64,000 nucleotides of DNA from Nocardioides sp. cx-173 (GTDB taxonomy: Bacteria > Actinomycetota > Actinomycetes > Propionibacteriales > Nocardioidaceae): positions 248,001 through 312,000 of the forward strand of contig NZ_CP088262.1 in NCBI RefSeq assembly GCF_021117365.1, written 5' to 3'. Within the stretch, counting starts at the first letter, position 1. Each line of letters begins with the position of its first letter. Positions 34,896 through 42,458 of the stretch are shown here, piece after piece. Made by a program: the position numbers and the translations under genes. The notes under the pieces are model-generated. The model searched no databases, was not told the DNA's origin, and worked only from the letters and a program-made list of their open reading frames with translations.

Positions 34896-36005
34896 GTGGC
34901 TACTTCGACACAACGATCGCGTCGCTTCCAGGTTGGTTTGGGGGCGAGCCTCAGCGCGGCATTGTTCGCCTCCTCGCCGCTGGCACAGCCTGTCTCCGCT
35001 CAGCCGGGAGTCGCCCGCGCGTCGGGAGCGCACCTACCGAGCAGTTCAGAGTCGGTGCCTGTCGAGGACGAGGTCGGTCTCGTTCCCGACCTCGCCACTG
35101 CTACCACCAACACGTATCGCGAGGCTGATGGCTCCCTGACGCTGCAGTCGTTCACTGAGCGCGTGAACTACCAGGACGAGGACGACTCGTGGGTTCCCAT
35201 CGAGAACGAGCTGGTATCGGCGCCTGGTGCTGCCTATGAGGTGATGAATGCCGCCAACAGCTTCGAGACCAAGATCCCCAGTGATCCTTCGGTCACGCCG
35301 GTGAGGTTCGAGGCCGAGGGCGCGTGGGTCACCATGCGCATGCACGGCCTCGATGACGCATCACCTGCCGTGGATGGAGCCGAGGCCACCTTCGACGATG
35401 TTGACGGCGCCGACGAAGTGACCTACGCCGTGACCAACAGCGGTCTCAAGGAGGACATCCTTCTGGAAAGTGCGCCCTCAACTTCCGACCCGGCCCTCGA
35501 GTACACCTACAGCCTCGACGCCAGCGCCGGCATCACACCGGTCATGGCGGAGGAGGGCTCGATCGAGTTCCGCGACGCCGCAGGTGACGTCAAGGTCCTG
35601 ATGCCGGTGGCGTACATGTTCGACTCCGCAGCCCCGGACCCCGCGTTCAGCTACGACGTGGACTACGACCTCGCCCCGACTGGAAGCGGATGGGAGGTGA
35701 CGGTCACCCCGGACATGGACTGGCTGCTCGACCCCGCCCGGGTCTACCCCGTCACAGTGGACCCTTCGCTGGCTCAGGAGCCCCCCTCGAAGGACTGCTG
35801 GATCCGCGACAGCACCCCGACCGGCAGCAACTGCGGCGACGCCTCGACCTTTATCAAGGTCGGACGGAGCACCGCGCCGGCAACGTTCCGGGGTCTGCTG
35901 GACTTCAACACTTCGTCGATCCCCACCAACGCCGACATCTCGTACGCAGGCGTCGCCCACCACCGTGGGTGCAGCCCAGCCCTACGGCGCCATCTTGAAG
36001 GCTGA
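34896..36005 (+). pseudogene. N-terminal part of a secreted RHS/DNRLRE-type polymorphic toxin, frameshifted
   Basis: GTG 34896 with AAGGAGC 8 bases upstream. Signal peptide FQVGLGASLSAALFASSPLA...VSA (residues 11-35). Residues about 60-340 match the N-terminal region of actinobacterial RHS/wall-associated toxins: YREADGSLTLQSFTERVNYQ, DDSWVPIENELVSAPGAAYE, ARVYPVTVDPSL and the start of a DNRLRE-type domain, FRGLLDFNTSSIP. At about 35950 the homology stops; the frame runs on for 17 residues of unrelated sequence to TGA. The next frame enters a toxin domain at once. A full protein of this kind would have a long RHS-repeat core, which is missing, so an internal deletion out of frame is the simplest reading. 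Confidence 0.75.
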
Positions 36006-36576
36006 TTTCGCCGCCAGTTTGAGCGGTGTAGGCGACTTCGAGTACTACCGAACTGACGCTGCGCTTGTCAATAACGACGCGTGCCCGACCTGTATCCGCC
36101 AGGTGACCACCGCCCGTCTTGATAGCAGTTATCAGATTCGTTGCGATTCCATGACTTACTTCAATCAATCACCTGGTTGTGTGGTGCCAGCGGCGGAGCC
36201 AACCTTTGGGCTCAGTATGTCGAATGAGAACGTCGACGAGTCGGCAGAATTCATCAAGCGCGTTCAGGAGACTGTGGCGCCGTGGGGGGTCGCAGAACCC
36301 TACTGGCTCACTCGGACGACGCCTGAGTATCGAGATCTGAACAGAAAGGCGGCGTGCAGAGGTTTCGATCGTCAGGGTAAATCATGCGATGAATTCCCGT
36401 TCGCAAGCACGCTCCAGGGTTGTTTCACCTGGGCGAGCGAGTCAAGTTGCAACGCTGCCTCAGTGGACCTGCAAGACAATGTGAGGGCTGGCCGGAAGCT
36501 TGGCGCATTCTATAGGCGTGAGAGAATAATGCGATCTCGATCGGACGACCAGTTTTATGTTAAGATCTATCCATAA
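35965..36576 (+). pseudogene. NucA/NucB-type DNase toxin C-terminal domain, detached from its N-terminus
   Basis: About 203 readable residues in frame +1 relative to the upstream part. The last 85 residues fit the NucA/NucB deoxyribonuclease domain: RDLNRKAACRGF, the active-site motif SCDEFPFAST and a tail of Asn/Gly-rich loop, LGAFYRRERI and DQFYVKIYP. The preceding SYQIRCDSMTYFNQSPGCVV stretch is also typical of toxin tips ending in this domain. The frame is open upstream of 35965 for some codons, but there is no ribosome site, so the domain is probably not expressed unless frameshifting occurs. GC content is lower here than in the flanking chromosome. Confidence 0.7.
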
Positions 36577-36585
36577 GTTGTTCGA

Positions 36586-37002
36586 ATGATTATTAATGCA
36601 CTTGATGGCGCTTACTACGTCATGAATGAATTCTTCGACGGACCACTCCCGTTGATAGGAGACGGGGCTATTTCAATTGCGGCCGCGAAGGACCTCGCCA
36701 TTGTCTCTACCCTGGCGAACTGGGAACCGGTTCGCGTCCATCTTGCAGTGGATTCGGTTCGGGTTCGGCTGGGCGACGGATGGCCCACCAAGGTGGAAAA
36801 GGTGGTGGAATTTAGCGGCCCGGTCCGGGTAACCGACATGGAGTTCGACCCGAACGATAGCCCGATCGTTGACATCAAGCCTGGGCCGTACCTCGTTCAG
36901 GTTTTTGCGAGGTCGGTCGAGTACGTCGCTCAGCGGCCCAAGCTGCAGGTGGACGACGTGGCCATGGAGCAACACCTGGTCTTCTTGTCGCCGTTCCGGT
37001 GA
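36586..37002 (+). CDS. Putative immunity protein for the NucA/NucB-type toxin
   Basis: 138 residues, cytoplasmic, starting 9 bases after the toxin-domain stop, where immunity genes of polymorphic toxins usually lie. Not a family I recognise. It has a beta-rich look (WEPVRVHLAVDSVRVRLGDG, GPVRVTDMEFDPNDSP) and ends VAMEQHLVFLSPFR. A second, 5'-truncated copy of its last 54 codons lies at 39507-39668, as is common for immunity genes. Base composition is lower in GC than the core genes. Function is inferred from position only; no clear Shine-Dalgarno. Confidence 0.5.
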   Translation: MIINALDGAYYVMNEFFDGPLPLIGDGAISIAAAKDLAIVSTLANWEPVRVHLAVDSVRVRLGDGWPTKVEKVVEFSGPVRVTDMEFDPNDSPIVDIKPGPYLVQVFARSVEYVAQRPKLQVDDVAMEQHLVFLSPFR

Positions 37003-37091
37003 CAAGGTTGGGGGCGTCCGTTGCTGTACAGGATCGGGCATGTGTCACCCGATCAGGAGACGAGCGGTGTATTACGTGTGTGAGGACGTCA

Positions 37092-37628
37092 GTGAGCCAG
37101 CGGTCTGAGCTCGTACCCGCGCGGGATGAGGTGGACGACTTCGATGAGTTTGTCCAAGCGCGAATCCAAGCGCTCCATGCTTTCGCCGCTTCGCTCACCG
37201 GCGACCATCATGAGGCATGGGACCTGGTTCAAGACGCCCTGATGCGTCTGGCGGTGGCATGGGACCGCGTCGACTGCGCGCGTAACCCTGACGCATACGC
37301 GAGGACGATCCTGGTGAGGCTCAACCTCAACCGCCTTCGTCGACTCGGACGCGAGACCCGCGCCTACGTCAGGTTCAAGACGGACGACTCGACGCGACAG
37401 CCTCAGACGGCGGAGCCACCAGACCCTCAGACTTGGCTCGCGGCCGCACTCCACGCGCTTCCCGCGCGTCAGCGAACCGCAGTCGCTTTGGTTCACGTTT
37501 GGGAGTTCACCCTCAGCGAGGCGGCCGAATTCATGGGCTGCAGTCCGAACACCGCCAAGACGCACGTCGCCCGGGGCATGAAGACCCTGCGTGCTGTCAC
37601 ATCCGAAAGGAAGGACGATGTCGACTAA
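37092..37628 (+). CDS. ECF RNA polymerase sigma factor (SigE-like family)
   Basis: 178 residues from GTG 37092 (earlier in-frame starts exist). Region 2: FDEFVQARIQALHAFAASLT then AWDLVQDALMRLAVAWDRVD; region 4: ALHALPARQRTAVALVHVWE and the helix-turn-helix FTLSEAAEFMGCSPNTAKTH. This is the short two-domain ECF layout common in actinobacteria. It overlaps the following membrane-protein gene by 11 bases, the usual arrangement with an anti-sigma factor. Target promoters unknown. Confidence 0.88.
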   Translation: MSQRSELVPARDEVDDFDEFVQARIQALHAFAASLTGDHHEAWDLVQDALMRLAVAWDRVDCARNPDAYARTILVRLNLNRLRRLGRETRAYVRFKTDDSTRQPQTAEPPDPQTWLAAALHALPARQRTAVALVHVWEFTLSEAAEFMGCSPNTAKTHVARGMKTLRAVTSERKDDVD

Positions 37629-38190
37629 CGACTCCTCGGATCGGGAGCTGCGAAACGGTCTGCGTGATCTGGCTCGGTCTGAGCCGAACTGGCGACGCGC
37701 CCCTGGTAGGCAAGAGCTGATGCGGCGGCACCGAGCGCGCCGGCGAGGGCTTGCTGTTGGCGCGGTTCTTGCTGTCTCGCTCGGGGCGGTAGCCGGTGGA
37801 GTTGTGGCAGTCGCCCGACCGGGCTCGGACCCAACCGCCATTGCCTCTGAGGCTGGCGAGAACGACTGTATCGATCCCGCTATATGGGAGCAGGTGATCG
37901 ACGATCAGACCCAACGTGCCGAGTCGCCAACTGGGGCCGTCATCGACCTGACTGCGAGCAGTGTCGATGTGCTTGCTGTGCGCAGCACGAATGCCAAGAC
38001 GCGAGAGGTCGACGTCAGCGATCGGCGAGGTCGCCCTGGCACCTACACGGTGGTCAGGGTTGGCCAGGCGTGGGCGGTCACTAAGGGGCTGGGCTGCGGC
38101 GCAATGTCAGGAGCTCCGAAAGGTGGGGACTGCCCGCCAGTGGATGTCCCCAGCGCCTCGCCCGGCACGATTATCAAGCAGGTCTGCTGA
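37618..38190 (+). CDS. Single-pass membrane protein, candidate anti-sigma partner
   Basis: 190 residues; ATG 37618 with AAAGGAAGG upstream. A basic cytoplasmic part of about 43 residues (RELRNGLRDLARSEPNWRRA, RRHRARRRG), one membrane helix (LAVGAVLAVSLGAVAGGVVAVA), then an extracytoplasmic domain with Cys residues that could form disulfides, ending IIKQVC. The layout and the overlap with the ECF sigma gene suggest an anti-sigma factor, but no anti-sigma domain motif (such as HxxxCxxC) is visible. Not assigned to a known family. Confidence 0.6.
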   Translation: MSTNDSSDRELRNGLRDLARSEPNWRRAPGRQELMRRHRARRRGLAVGAVLAVSLGAVAGGVVAVARPGSDPTAIASEAGENDCIDPAIWEQVIDDQTQRAESPTGAVIDLTASSVDVLAVRSTNAKTREVDVSDRRGRPGTYTVVRVGQAWAVTKGLGCGAMSGAPKGGDCPPVDVPSASPGTIIKQVC

Positions 38191-38249
38191 TCCTGCCTGC
38201 ATCCGTGGCGGAGGTCGGAGTTCTGGTGCCATGTATCGGGATATGCGCA

Positions 38250-38625
38250 CCCGCGCCGTATGACGGCGCTAAGCGTCGCATCGACGACGCTCTCAAGATC
38301 ATCCGCCCGCTTGAGCGCATTGGACAAGACCACCCGGCTCACCCCGAGTTCCGTGCCGATGGCTGTGTAGGTCCAACCGTCACGTCGTAGGACAACTGCG
38401 CATTCAGAGCCTCTCCAGTCACCCTCGCCTGGTTGGTGGGCCGAGCTTTGATCCCACGAGCTTTCAAGTTGTTGAGCACGGTCTCTCCATCAATGCCGTA
38501 CTTCTCACCGCGTCGTTCGATGACATCCCCGCCTGGTAGTCAGCGATCACCTGATCCATCTCGGCAGTAGCCAGCCGACGCTGCAGCTGCTGCAGGCGTC
38601 GTCCCACCGGCAGATCCACTGCCCT
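38250..38625 (-). pseudogene. C-terminal tail of a serine recombinase, decayed
   Basis: Three minus-strand pieces in successive frames read like the repeated helix-turn-helix tail of actinobacterial resolvase/invertase proteins: LQRRLATAEMDQVIADYQAG (about 38600-38535), then RRGEKYGIDGETVLNNLKAR (about 38515-38450), then LRRDGWTYTAIGTELGVSRV (about 38395-38330) and VLSNALKRADDLES. At least two frameshifts; the catalytic domain is absent. The rest of 38191-38705 holds nothing else I can support. Confidence 0.55.
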
Positions 38626-38705
38626 GTCTGGGGGATGCGCGAGCACTCGAGCCGCTGGACCCCAGATCGAACGGGTCCAACGTTGTGTCAGTTGGGCCGC
38701 CAGTA

Positions 38706-38752
38706 CAAAACAGCCTCTGACCTGGGGAAACCTTGGGCCAGAGGTTGTTTTG
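38706..38752. terminator. Strong hairpin, terminator-like or element end
   Basis: 17-base arms (CAAAACAGCCTCTGACC and its near-complement ending TTGTTTTG) with one G-U and one mismatch around a 13-base loop. The TTGTTTTG run would suit a terminator for a plus-strand transcript; A+C-rich start suits the other strand. A direct repeat CGTGCCAGAT lies just beyond (38762-38782). Confidence 0.5.
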
Positions 38753-38839
38753 CTTGGGCAGCGTGCCAGATACGTGCCAGATTGCCGCAACCAGACACGC
38801 ACCGTGCCCGATCCTGCCCATGCAAGAAGACGTATCGAG

Positions 38840-38993
38840 CGCAGGTCCCACGACTAACCACCACGGCACGAGCATCCTGTTCGCCGCACTCGACATCGCC
38901 GCCGGCCAGGTCACCGCCGCGTTGCAGCCACGGCACGGCCACCAGGAGTTCCAGGCCTTCCTGCGCCAGATCGAGCGGGCCTACCGCCACGGG
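38840..38993 (+). pseudogene. IS630-family transposase fragment
   Basis: NHHGTSILFAALDIAAGQVT followed by ALQPRHGHQEFQAFLRQIER is the central part of IS630-type transposases (the HGTxxLFAAL...RHRHQEF block). Neither end of the gene nor terminal repeats are present. Confidence 0.75.
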
Positions 38994-39063
38994 GTCGACG
39001 AGTCGGGCGTCCCGGACGTCACCGGGTCCTTCTCCTCGCCGAGTGCGCAGCGCCCCGATCGGC

Positions 39064-39495
39064 CTACGGCAAAGCAGGCGGATCGGGGCGCTGGTCTACG
39101 CGAGACCACTTCTCGTAGATCTTGCGGATGACACCTTGGAAGAAGATCACCAAGGTTCCCTCGTCCTCAGCGTCGACCACCTCGGCGTGTGGCAGGTGCA
39201 AAGAGACGCCATTCTTGGTCTTCAGCAGTCGTTGCTTCTCCAGGTCATCTCGGACAGCGAGATAGAGGAAGGGCCCCGACGCCAGGTTCTCGGTGACCCA
39301 TCTGTCCCACTCCGGCTCGACCCTCAGCAGATGCCAGGCCTTGTCGAACGCCTTTAGTTGGGCTGATGTCGCGTTGATGCTGAGCCATGCCGTGCTAATC
39401 CCAGAACGAGGCGGGTAGGCGGCCCCCACTTCACCGTCATTCGCATCGCGACCCGAGCCGCTCCTCACCACGAATTCGACAGTAGCGGTGACCAT
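39064..39495 (-). CDS. Hypothetical protein in the toxin island
   Basis: 143 residues from ATG 39495. Not recognised. It has Trp-rich helices (STAWLSINATSAQLKAFDKA, EPEWDRWVTENLA) and a beta-strand part (FLYLAVRDDLEKQRLL, LVIFFQGVIRKIYEKW). No signal peptide or membrane helix. Its 5' end abuts the truncated second immunity-gene copy, so it may be another immunity or cargo gene of the island. Codon use looks genuine and the frame is intact, but no homologue can be named. Confidence 0.45.
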   Translation of the reverse strand: MVTATVEFVVRSGSGRDANDGEVGAAYPPRSGISTAWLSINATSAQLKAFDKAWHLLRVEPEWDRWVTENLASGPFLYLAVRDDLEKQRLLKTKNGVSLHLPHAEVVDAEDEGTLVIFFQGVIRKIYEKWSRVDQRPDPPALP

Positions 39496-39506
39496 GCCGT
39501 GCGGCA

Positions 39507-39668
39507 AAGGAGTTCGACCCGAACGACAGCCCGATGATTGACATAAAACGGCGATAGCTGGTCCAGGTGTTTGCGAGGTCGGCTGAGTACGCGGCTGAAC
39601 GGCCCAGACTGCAGGTGGACGACGTGGCCATGGAGCAGCACATGGTGTTCCTGTCGCCGTTCCGGTGA
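39507..39668 (+). pseudogene. 5'-truncated second copy of the putative immunity gene
   Basis: Reads EFDPNDSPMIDIKRR, stop, then LVQVFARSAEYAAERPRLQV and DDVAMEQHMVFLSPFR, against the 36586-37002 protein's EFDPNDSPIVDIKPGPY and the same tail. The first 84 or so codons are missing and an in-frame TAG interrupts the rest. Flanked by the hypothetical gene and the IS3 remnant. Confidence 0.85.
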
Positions 39669-39763
39669 CGAACGCGACGTAGGTCCAATCGGCGTGCGTA
39701 CGGACATCGGTCAGATCCGCCACCCACAGCTGGTCCGGACCGGCCGCACGCTCTCCTGAGCGC
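39655..39763 (-). pseudogene. IS3-family transposase (OrfB) fragment
   Basis: Minus-strand AGPDQLWVADLTDVRTHADW then TYVAFVTGT is the start of the rve integrase core of IS3-type transposases, including the first Asp of the DDE triad (in ADLT). It breaks off into the immunity-gene copy. Marks the right end of the island beside the BCCT gene. Confidence 0.75.
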
Positions 39764-39778
39764 CGCGTCGCCCAGTGC

Positions 39779-41554
39779 TCAGCGGCGCTCGTCGTCCGGC
39801 TCCGGCTGGTCGGGCTCGGTCGGCTCGACCGTGAGCGCGAAGTCGTCGCCGTGCATGATCACCCCGCTGACCACCGCGTCGTCGACGACCTGGGCGCCGT
39901 ACGCGCGGCGCACCATCATCGGGTCGCGGCGCAGGTCGCGCAGGAGGGCCCAGCAGATGCCGACCATCACGAGAGCGAAGGGGACGGCGGCGACGATGGT
40001 GAGGTTCTGCAGGCCCGTCAGCGCGTCCTCGTCGATGAGCAGCATGACGGCGGCGACGCCGCCGGTGGCCACGCCCCAGAAGACGACGTTGAGGCGGCTG
40101 GGCTCGATGGTGCCGTTCTGGGAGAGCGTGCCCATCACGATCGAGGCCGCGTCCGCGCCGGAGACGAAGAAGATGGCGACCAGCACCATGACCAGGACGC
40201 TGGTGACGGTGGCCCAGGGCATCGTCTCGAGCAGGGCGAACAGCTGGCCCTCCGGCGTCGCCTCGCCGGCTAGGTCGATGCCGGCCTCCTGCGCGTGGAT
40301 CGCCGCGCCGCCGAACACCGCGAACCAGACCAGGCTCACCAGGCTGGGGACCAGCAGCACCCCGGTCACGAACTGCCGGATCGTGCGCCCACGGGAGATG
40401 CGGGCGATGAACATGCCGACGAACGGCGTCCAGGACATCCACCAGGCCCAGTAGAAGATCGTCCACGCCGAGAGCCACTCCGACATCCCGTCGCCGCCGG
40501 AGGCGCCCGTGCGGGCCGCCATGGTGCCGAGGTCGGAGACGTAGCTGCCGAAGGTCGTCGGGATCAGGTCGAGGATGAACACCGTCGGGCCGACGAGGAA
40601 CACGAAGAGCGCGAGCGCGACGGCCAGGACCATGTTGGTGTTGGACAGCCACTGGATGCCCTTGGCGACCCCGGACACCGCGGAGACGATGAAGCAGATG
40701 GTCAGGACGACGATGATGCCGACCAGCACGCCGTTGCCGACCGTGCCGATGCCCGCCACGATCTCCAGGCCGCTGCCGATCTGCAGCGCACCGAGCCCGA
40801 GCGAGGCAGCGGAGCCGAACAGCGTCGCGAAGATCGCGAGGATGTCGATCACCCGCCCGGCGGGGCCGGCCGCGCGGCGCTCGCCGATCAGCGGGGCGAA
40901 CGCCGCGCTGATGAGCTGCCGGCGGCCCTTGCGGAACACGCCGTACGCGATGGCGAGCCCGACGACGGCGTACATGGCCCACGGGTGGAAGCTCCAGTGG
41001 AAGAGCGTCGTGGCCATCGCGGTCTGCACCGCCTGGTCGTTGCCGAGCTCGCCCGTCCCGGGCGGCGGCGTGACCAGGTGCGACAGCGGCTCGCTGACGC
41101 CGTAGAACATCAGCCCGATGCCCATGCCGGCGCTGAACATCATCGCCACCCAGGAGACCGTCCGGAACTCTGGCTCCTCGTCGTCACCGCCGAGCGGGAT
41201 GTCGCCGTACTTACTGGCCGCGAGCCACAGCACGAACACGACGAAGCCAGAGGCCAGGATGGTGAACAGCCACCCGAGGTTGGTCACCGTCCAGGTCAGG
41301 GACTTGTCGGAGGCCGTGGCGAGGCTCTCGGTGTTGACCAGCCCCCAGATCACGAACGCGATCGCGATCACCGCGGTCACGGCGAAGACCACCCGGTCGA
41401 GCTGGGGGTGGGCGGGGTCCTTCGCGGCCGTGCTGGGCGGCTCCAGGGCCGGGTGATCCGGCAGATGGGGGCTGCCGGGAAGCACCGTGCTGCCCCGACG
41501 CGAACGCCGGGGCCGGCGGTGCGGGTGGCTGTGGCGGTTCGTCTCTGTGCTCAT
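39779..41554 (-). CDS. BCCT-family compatible-solute (betaine/carnitine/choline) transporter
   Basis: 591 residues with a hydrophilic N-terminus of about 55 residues and 12 predicted membrane helices. Signature: the Trp-rich segment WTIFYWAWWMSWTPFVGMFI ARISRGRTIRQF (first 20 residues, then nine more) and the glycine-rich Na+-type motif MGIGLMFYGVSEPL as in BetP, pointing to sodium-coupled uptake. The C-terminal tail is acidic (EPTEPDQPEPDDERR), unlike the basic osmosensing tail of BetP, so osmotic activation may differ. Substrate not readable. First core gene after the island. Confidence 0.92.
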   Translation of the reverse strand: MSTETNRHSHPHRRPRRSRRGSTVLPGSPHLPDHPALEPPSTAAKDPAHPQLDRVVFAVTAVIAIAFVIWGLVNTESLATASDKSLTWTVTNLGWLFTILASGFVVFVLWLAASKYGDIPLGGDDEEPEFRTVSWVAMMFSAGMGIGLMFYGVSEPLSHLVTPPPGTGELGNDQAVQTAMATTLFHWSFHPWAMYAVVGLAIAYGVFRKGRRQLISAAFAPLIGERRAAGPAGRVIDILAIFATLFGSAASLGLGALQIGSGLEIVAGIGTVGNGVLVGIIVVLTICFIVSAVSGVAKGIQWLSNTNMVLAVALALFVFLVGPTVFILDLIPTTFGSYVSDLGTMAARTGASGGDGMSEWLSAWTIFYWAWWMSWTPFVGMFIARISRGRTIRQFVTGVLLVPSLVSLVWFAVFGGAAIHAQEAGIDLAGEATPEGQLFALLETMPWATVTSVLVMVLVAIFFVSGADAASIVMGTLSQNGTIEPSRLNVVFWGVATGGVAAVMLLIDEDALTGLQNLTIVAAVPFALVMVGICWALLRDLRRDPMMVRRAYGAQVVDDAVVSGVIMHGDDFALTVEPTEPDQPEPDDERR

Positions 41555-41669
41555 GGTGCCGCGCGCCGCTGCCTCGGCGCGGCCTTCCCGAGTGCGATGG
41601 CAGTCCTACGAGCCCACCACACCCACGGTGGCGGAGCAACCGCCGAGTGGACGGTCAGCTCGACCCGAC

Positions 41670-41909
41670 TCAGATCTCGGTACGGCGCTCGCTGACCGTC
41701 TGGCTGCCGTCGGGGTGGACGGTGGTCGCAGTGCTGCGGGCGCGACGGCCGGCGTTCATGGTCACGGCGGACAGGATGATCACGCCGAGTCCGACCAGTG
41801 CGCAGATCCAGCCGACCATCTGCAGGTCGACCTCGTTGATGCTGTCCTGGACGGCGAGCGCCAGAACGAGTCCCACGACGAGGAGAAAAGCTCCGAGTCC
41901 GTATCCCAT
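41670..41909 (-). CDS. DUF6458-type small membrane protein
   Basis: 79 residues from ATG 41909 with AAGGAG upstream. Two membrane helices (GYGLGAFLLVVGLVLALAVQ; MVGWICALVGLGVIILSAVT) with a short loop and a basic/polar tail (RRARSTATTVHPDGSQTVSE). This is the layout of the actinobacterial DUF6458 family; function unknown. The 115 bases between it and the BCCT gene hold nothing I can name. Confidence 0.75.
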   Translation of the reverse strand: MGYGLGAFLLVVGLVLALAVQDSINEVDLQMVGWICALVGLGVIILSAVTMNAGRRARSTATTVHPDGSQTVSERRTEI

Positions 41910-41994
41910 AGCGAGCTCCTTCTTCCGTGGCCCCTGCGGTGGGCGCCAACCCCGGCCGCTTACCCGGCCAGCGGTCGCCCGAAACATCCGACGG

Positions 41995-42360
41995 TCAGCC
42001 GCCAGGGCGGTCCTCGTCCAGGCAGAGCGCCACCAGGACGCCTGGGCGGCGCTCGGTGAAGACCGCCCAGCCCTCCTCGAACGAGACGTGGTGGAGCCGG
42101 CCGTGCCGGCGGATCAGCGCCGATCTCGGCTGGACCTCGGCGCCGAATCCGGCCTCCGCGCAGTCGTGGCGCTCGAGGGCCCGCGCCAGCCTCGTCGGCG
42201 GGTCCGGCAGGTCCACCGTCGAGAGCGGCGGCTGGGGCCGGGACGGAGGGGGGCTCGGGCTCCCGACCAGGCCGAAGGCCAGCACGACCACCGCCACGAG
42301 CACCAGCGACTTGGCCACGGACAGCGCGAGGGCTGCACTCGAGGGAGGTCTGCGCCGCAT
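41995..42360 (-). CDS. Small membrane-anchored hypothetical protein
   Basis: 121 residues from ATG 42360, which has AGGAGGAG 6 bases upstream. One membrane helix (SLVLVAVVVLAFGLVG) after a short basic N-terminus, a Pro-rich linker (SPSPPPSRPQPP) and an extracytoplasmic domain with two Cys (HDCAEAGF; LVALCLDED) and HHVSFEEGWAVFTERRPGVL. Not a named family. Divergent from the MoxR gene. Confidence 0.65.
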   Translation of the reverse strand: MRRRPPSSAALALSVAKSLVLVAVVVLAFGLVGSPSPPPSRPQPPLSTVDLPDPPTRLARALERHDCAEAGFGAEVQPRSALIRRHGRLHHVSFEEGWAVFTERRPGVLVALCLDEDRPGG

Positions 42361-42458
42361 GTCGTTCTCCTCCTGCCGAGCTCCTCGTCTGCCCAACGAG
42401 GCACGGTGGGGCGGGTCACGCCGCGCCGCGGAGGGGGGCGGTGCGCCAGGATGGGGGC

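Noticed and set aside
39716-39725. TCCGCCACC match to the tRNA-Ser 3' end as a possible attR
   Set aside because: Only 9 bases match and they lie in the IS3 transposase coding sequence (VADLT), so chance is the better explanation.
42451-42453. ATG at 42451 as alternative MoxR start
   Set aside because: It is in another frame; ATG 42459 begins the conserved protein.
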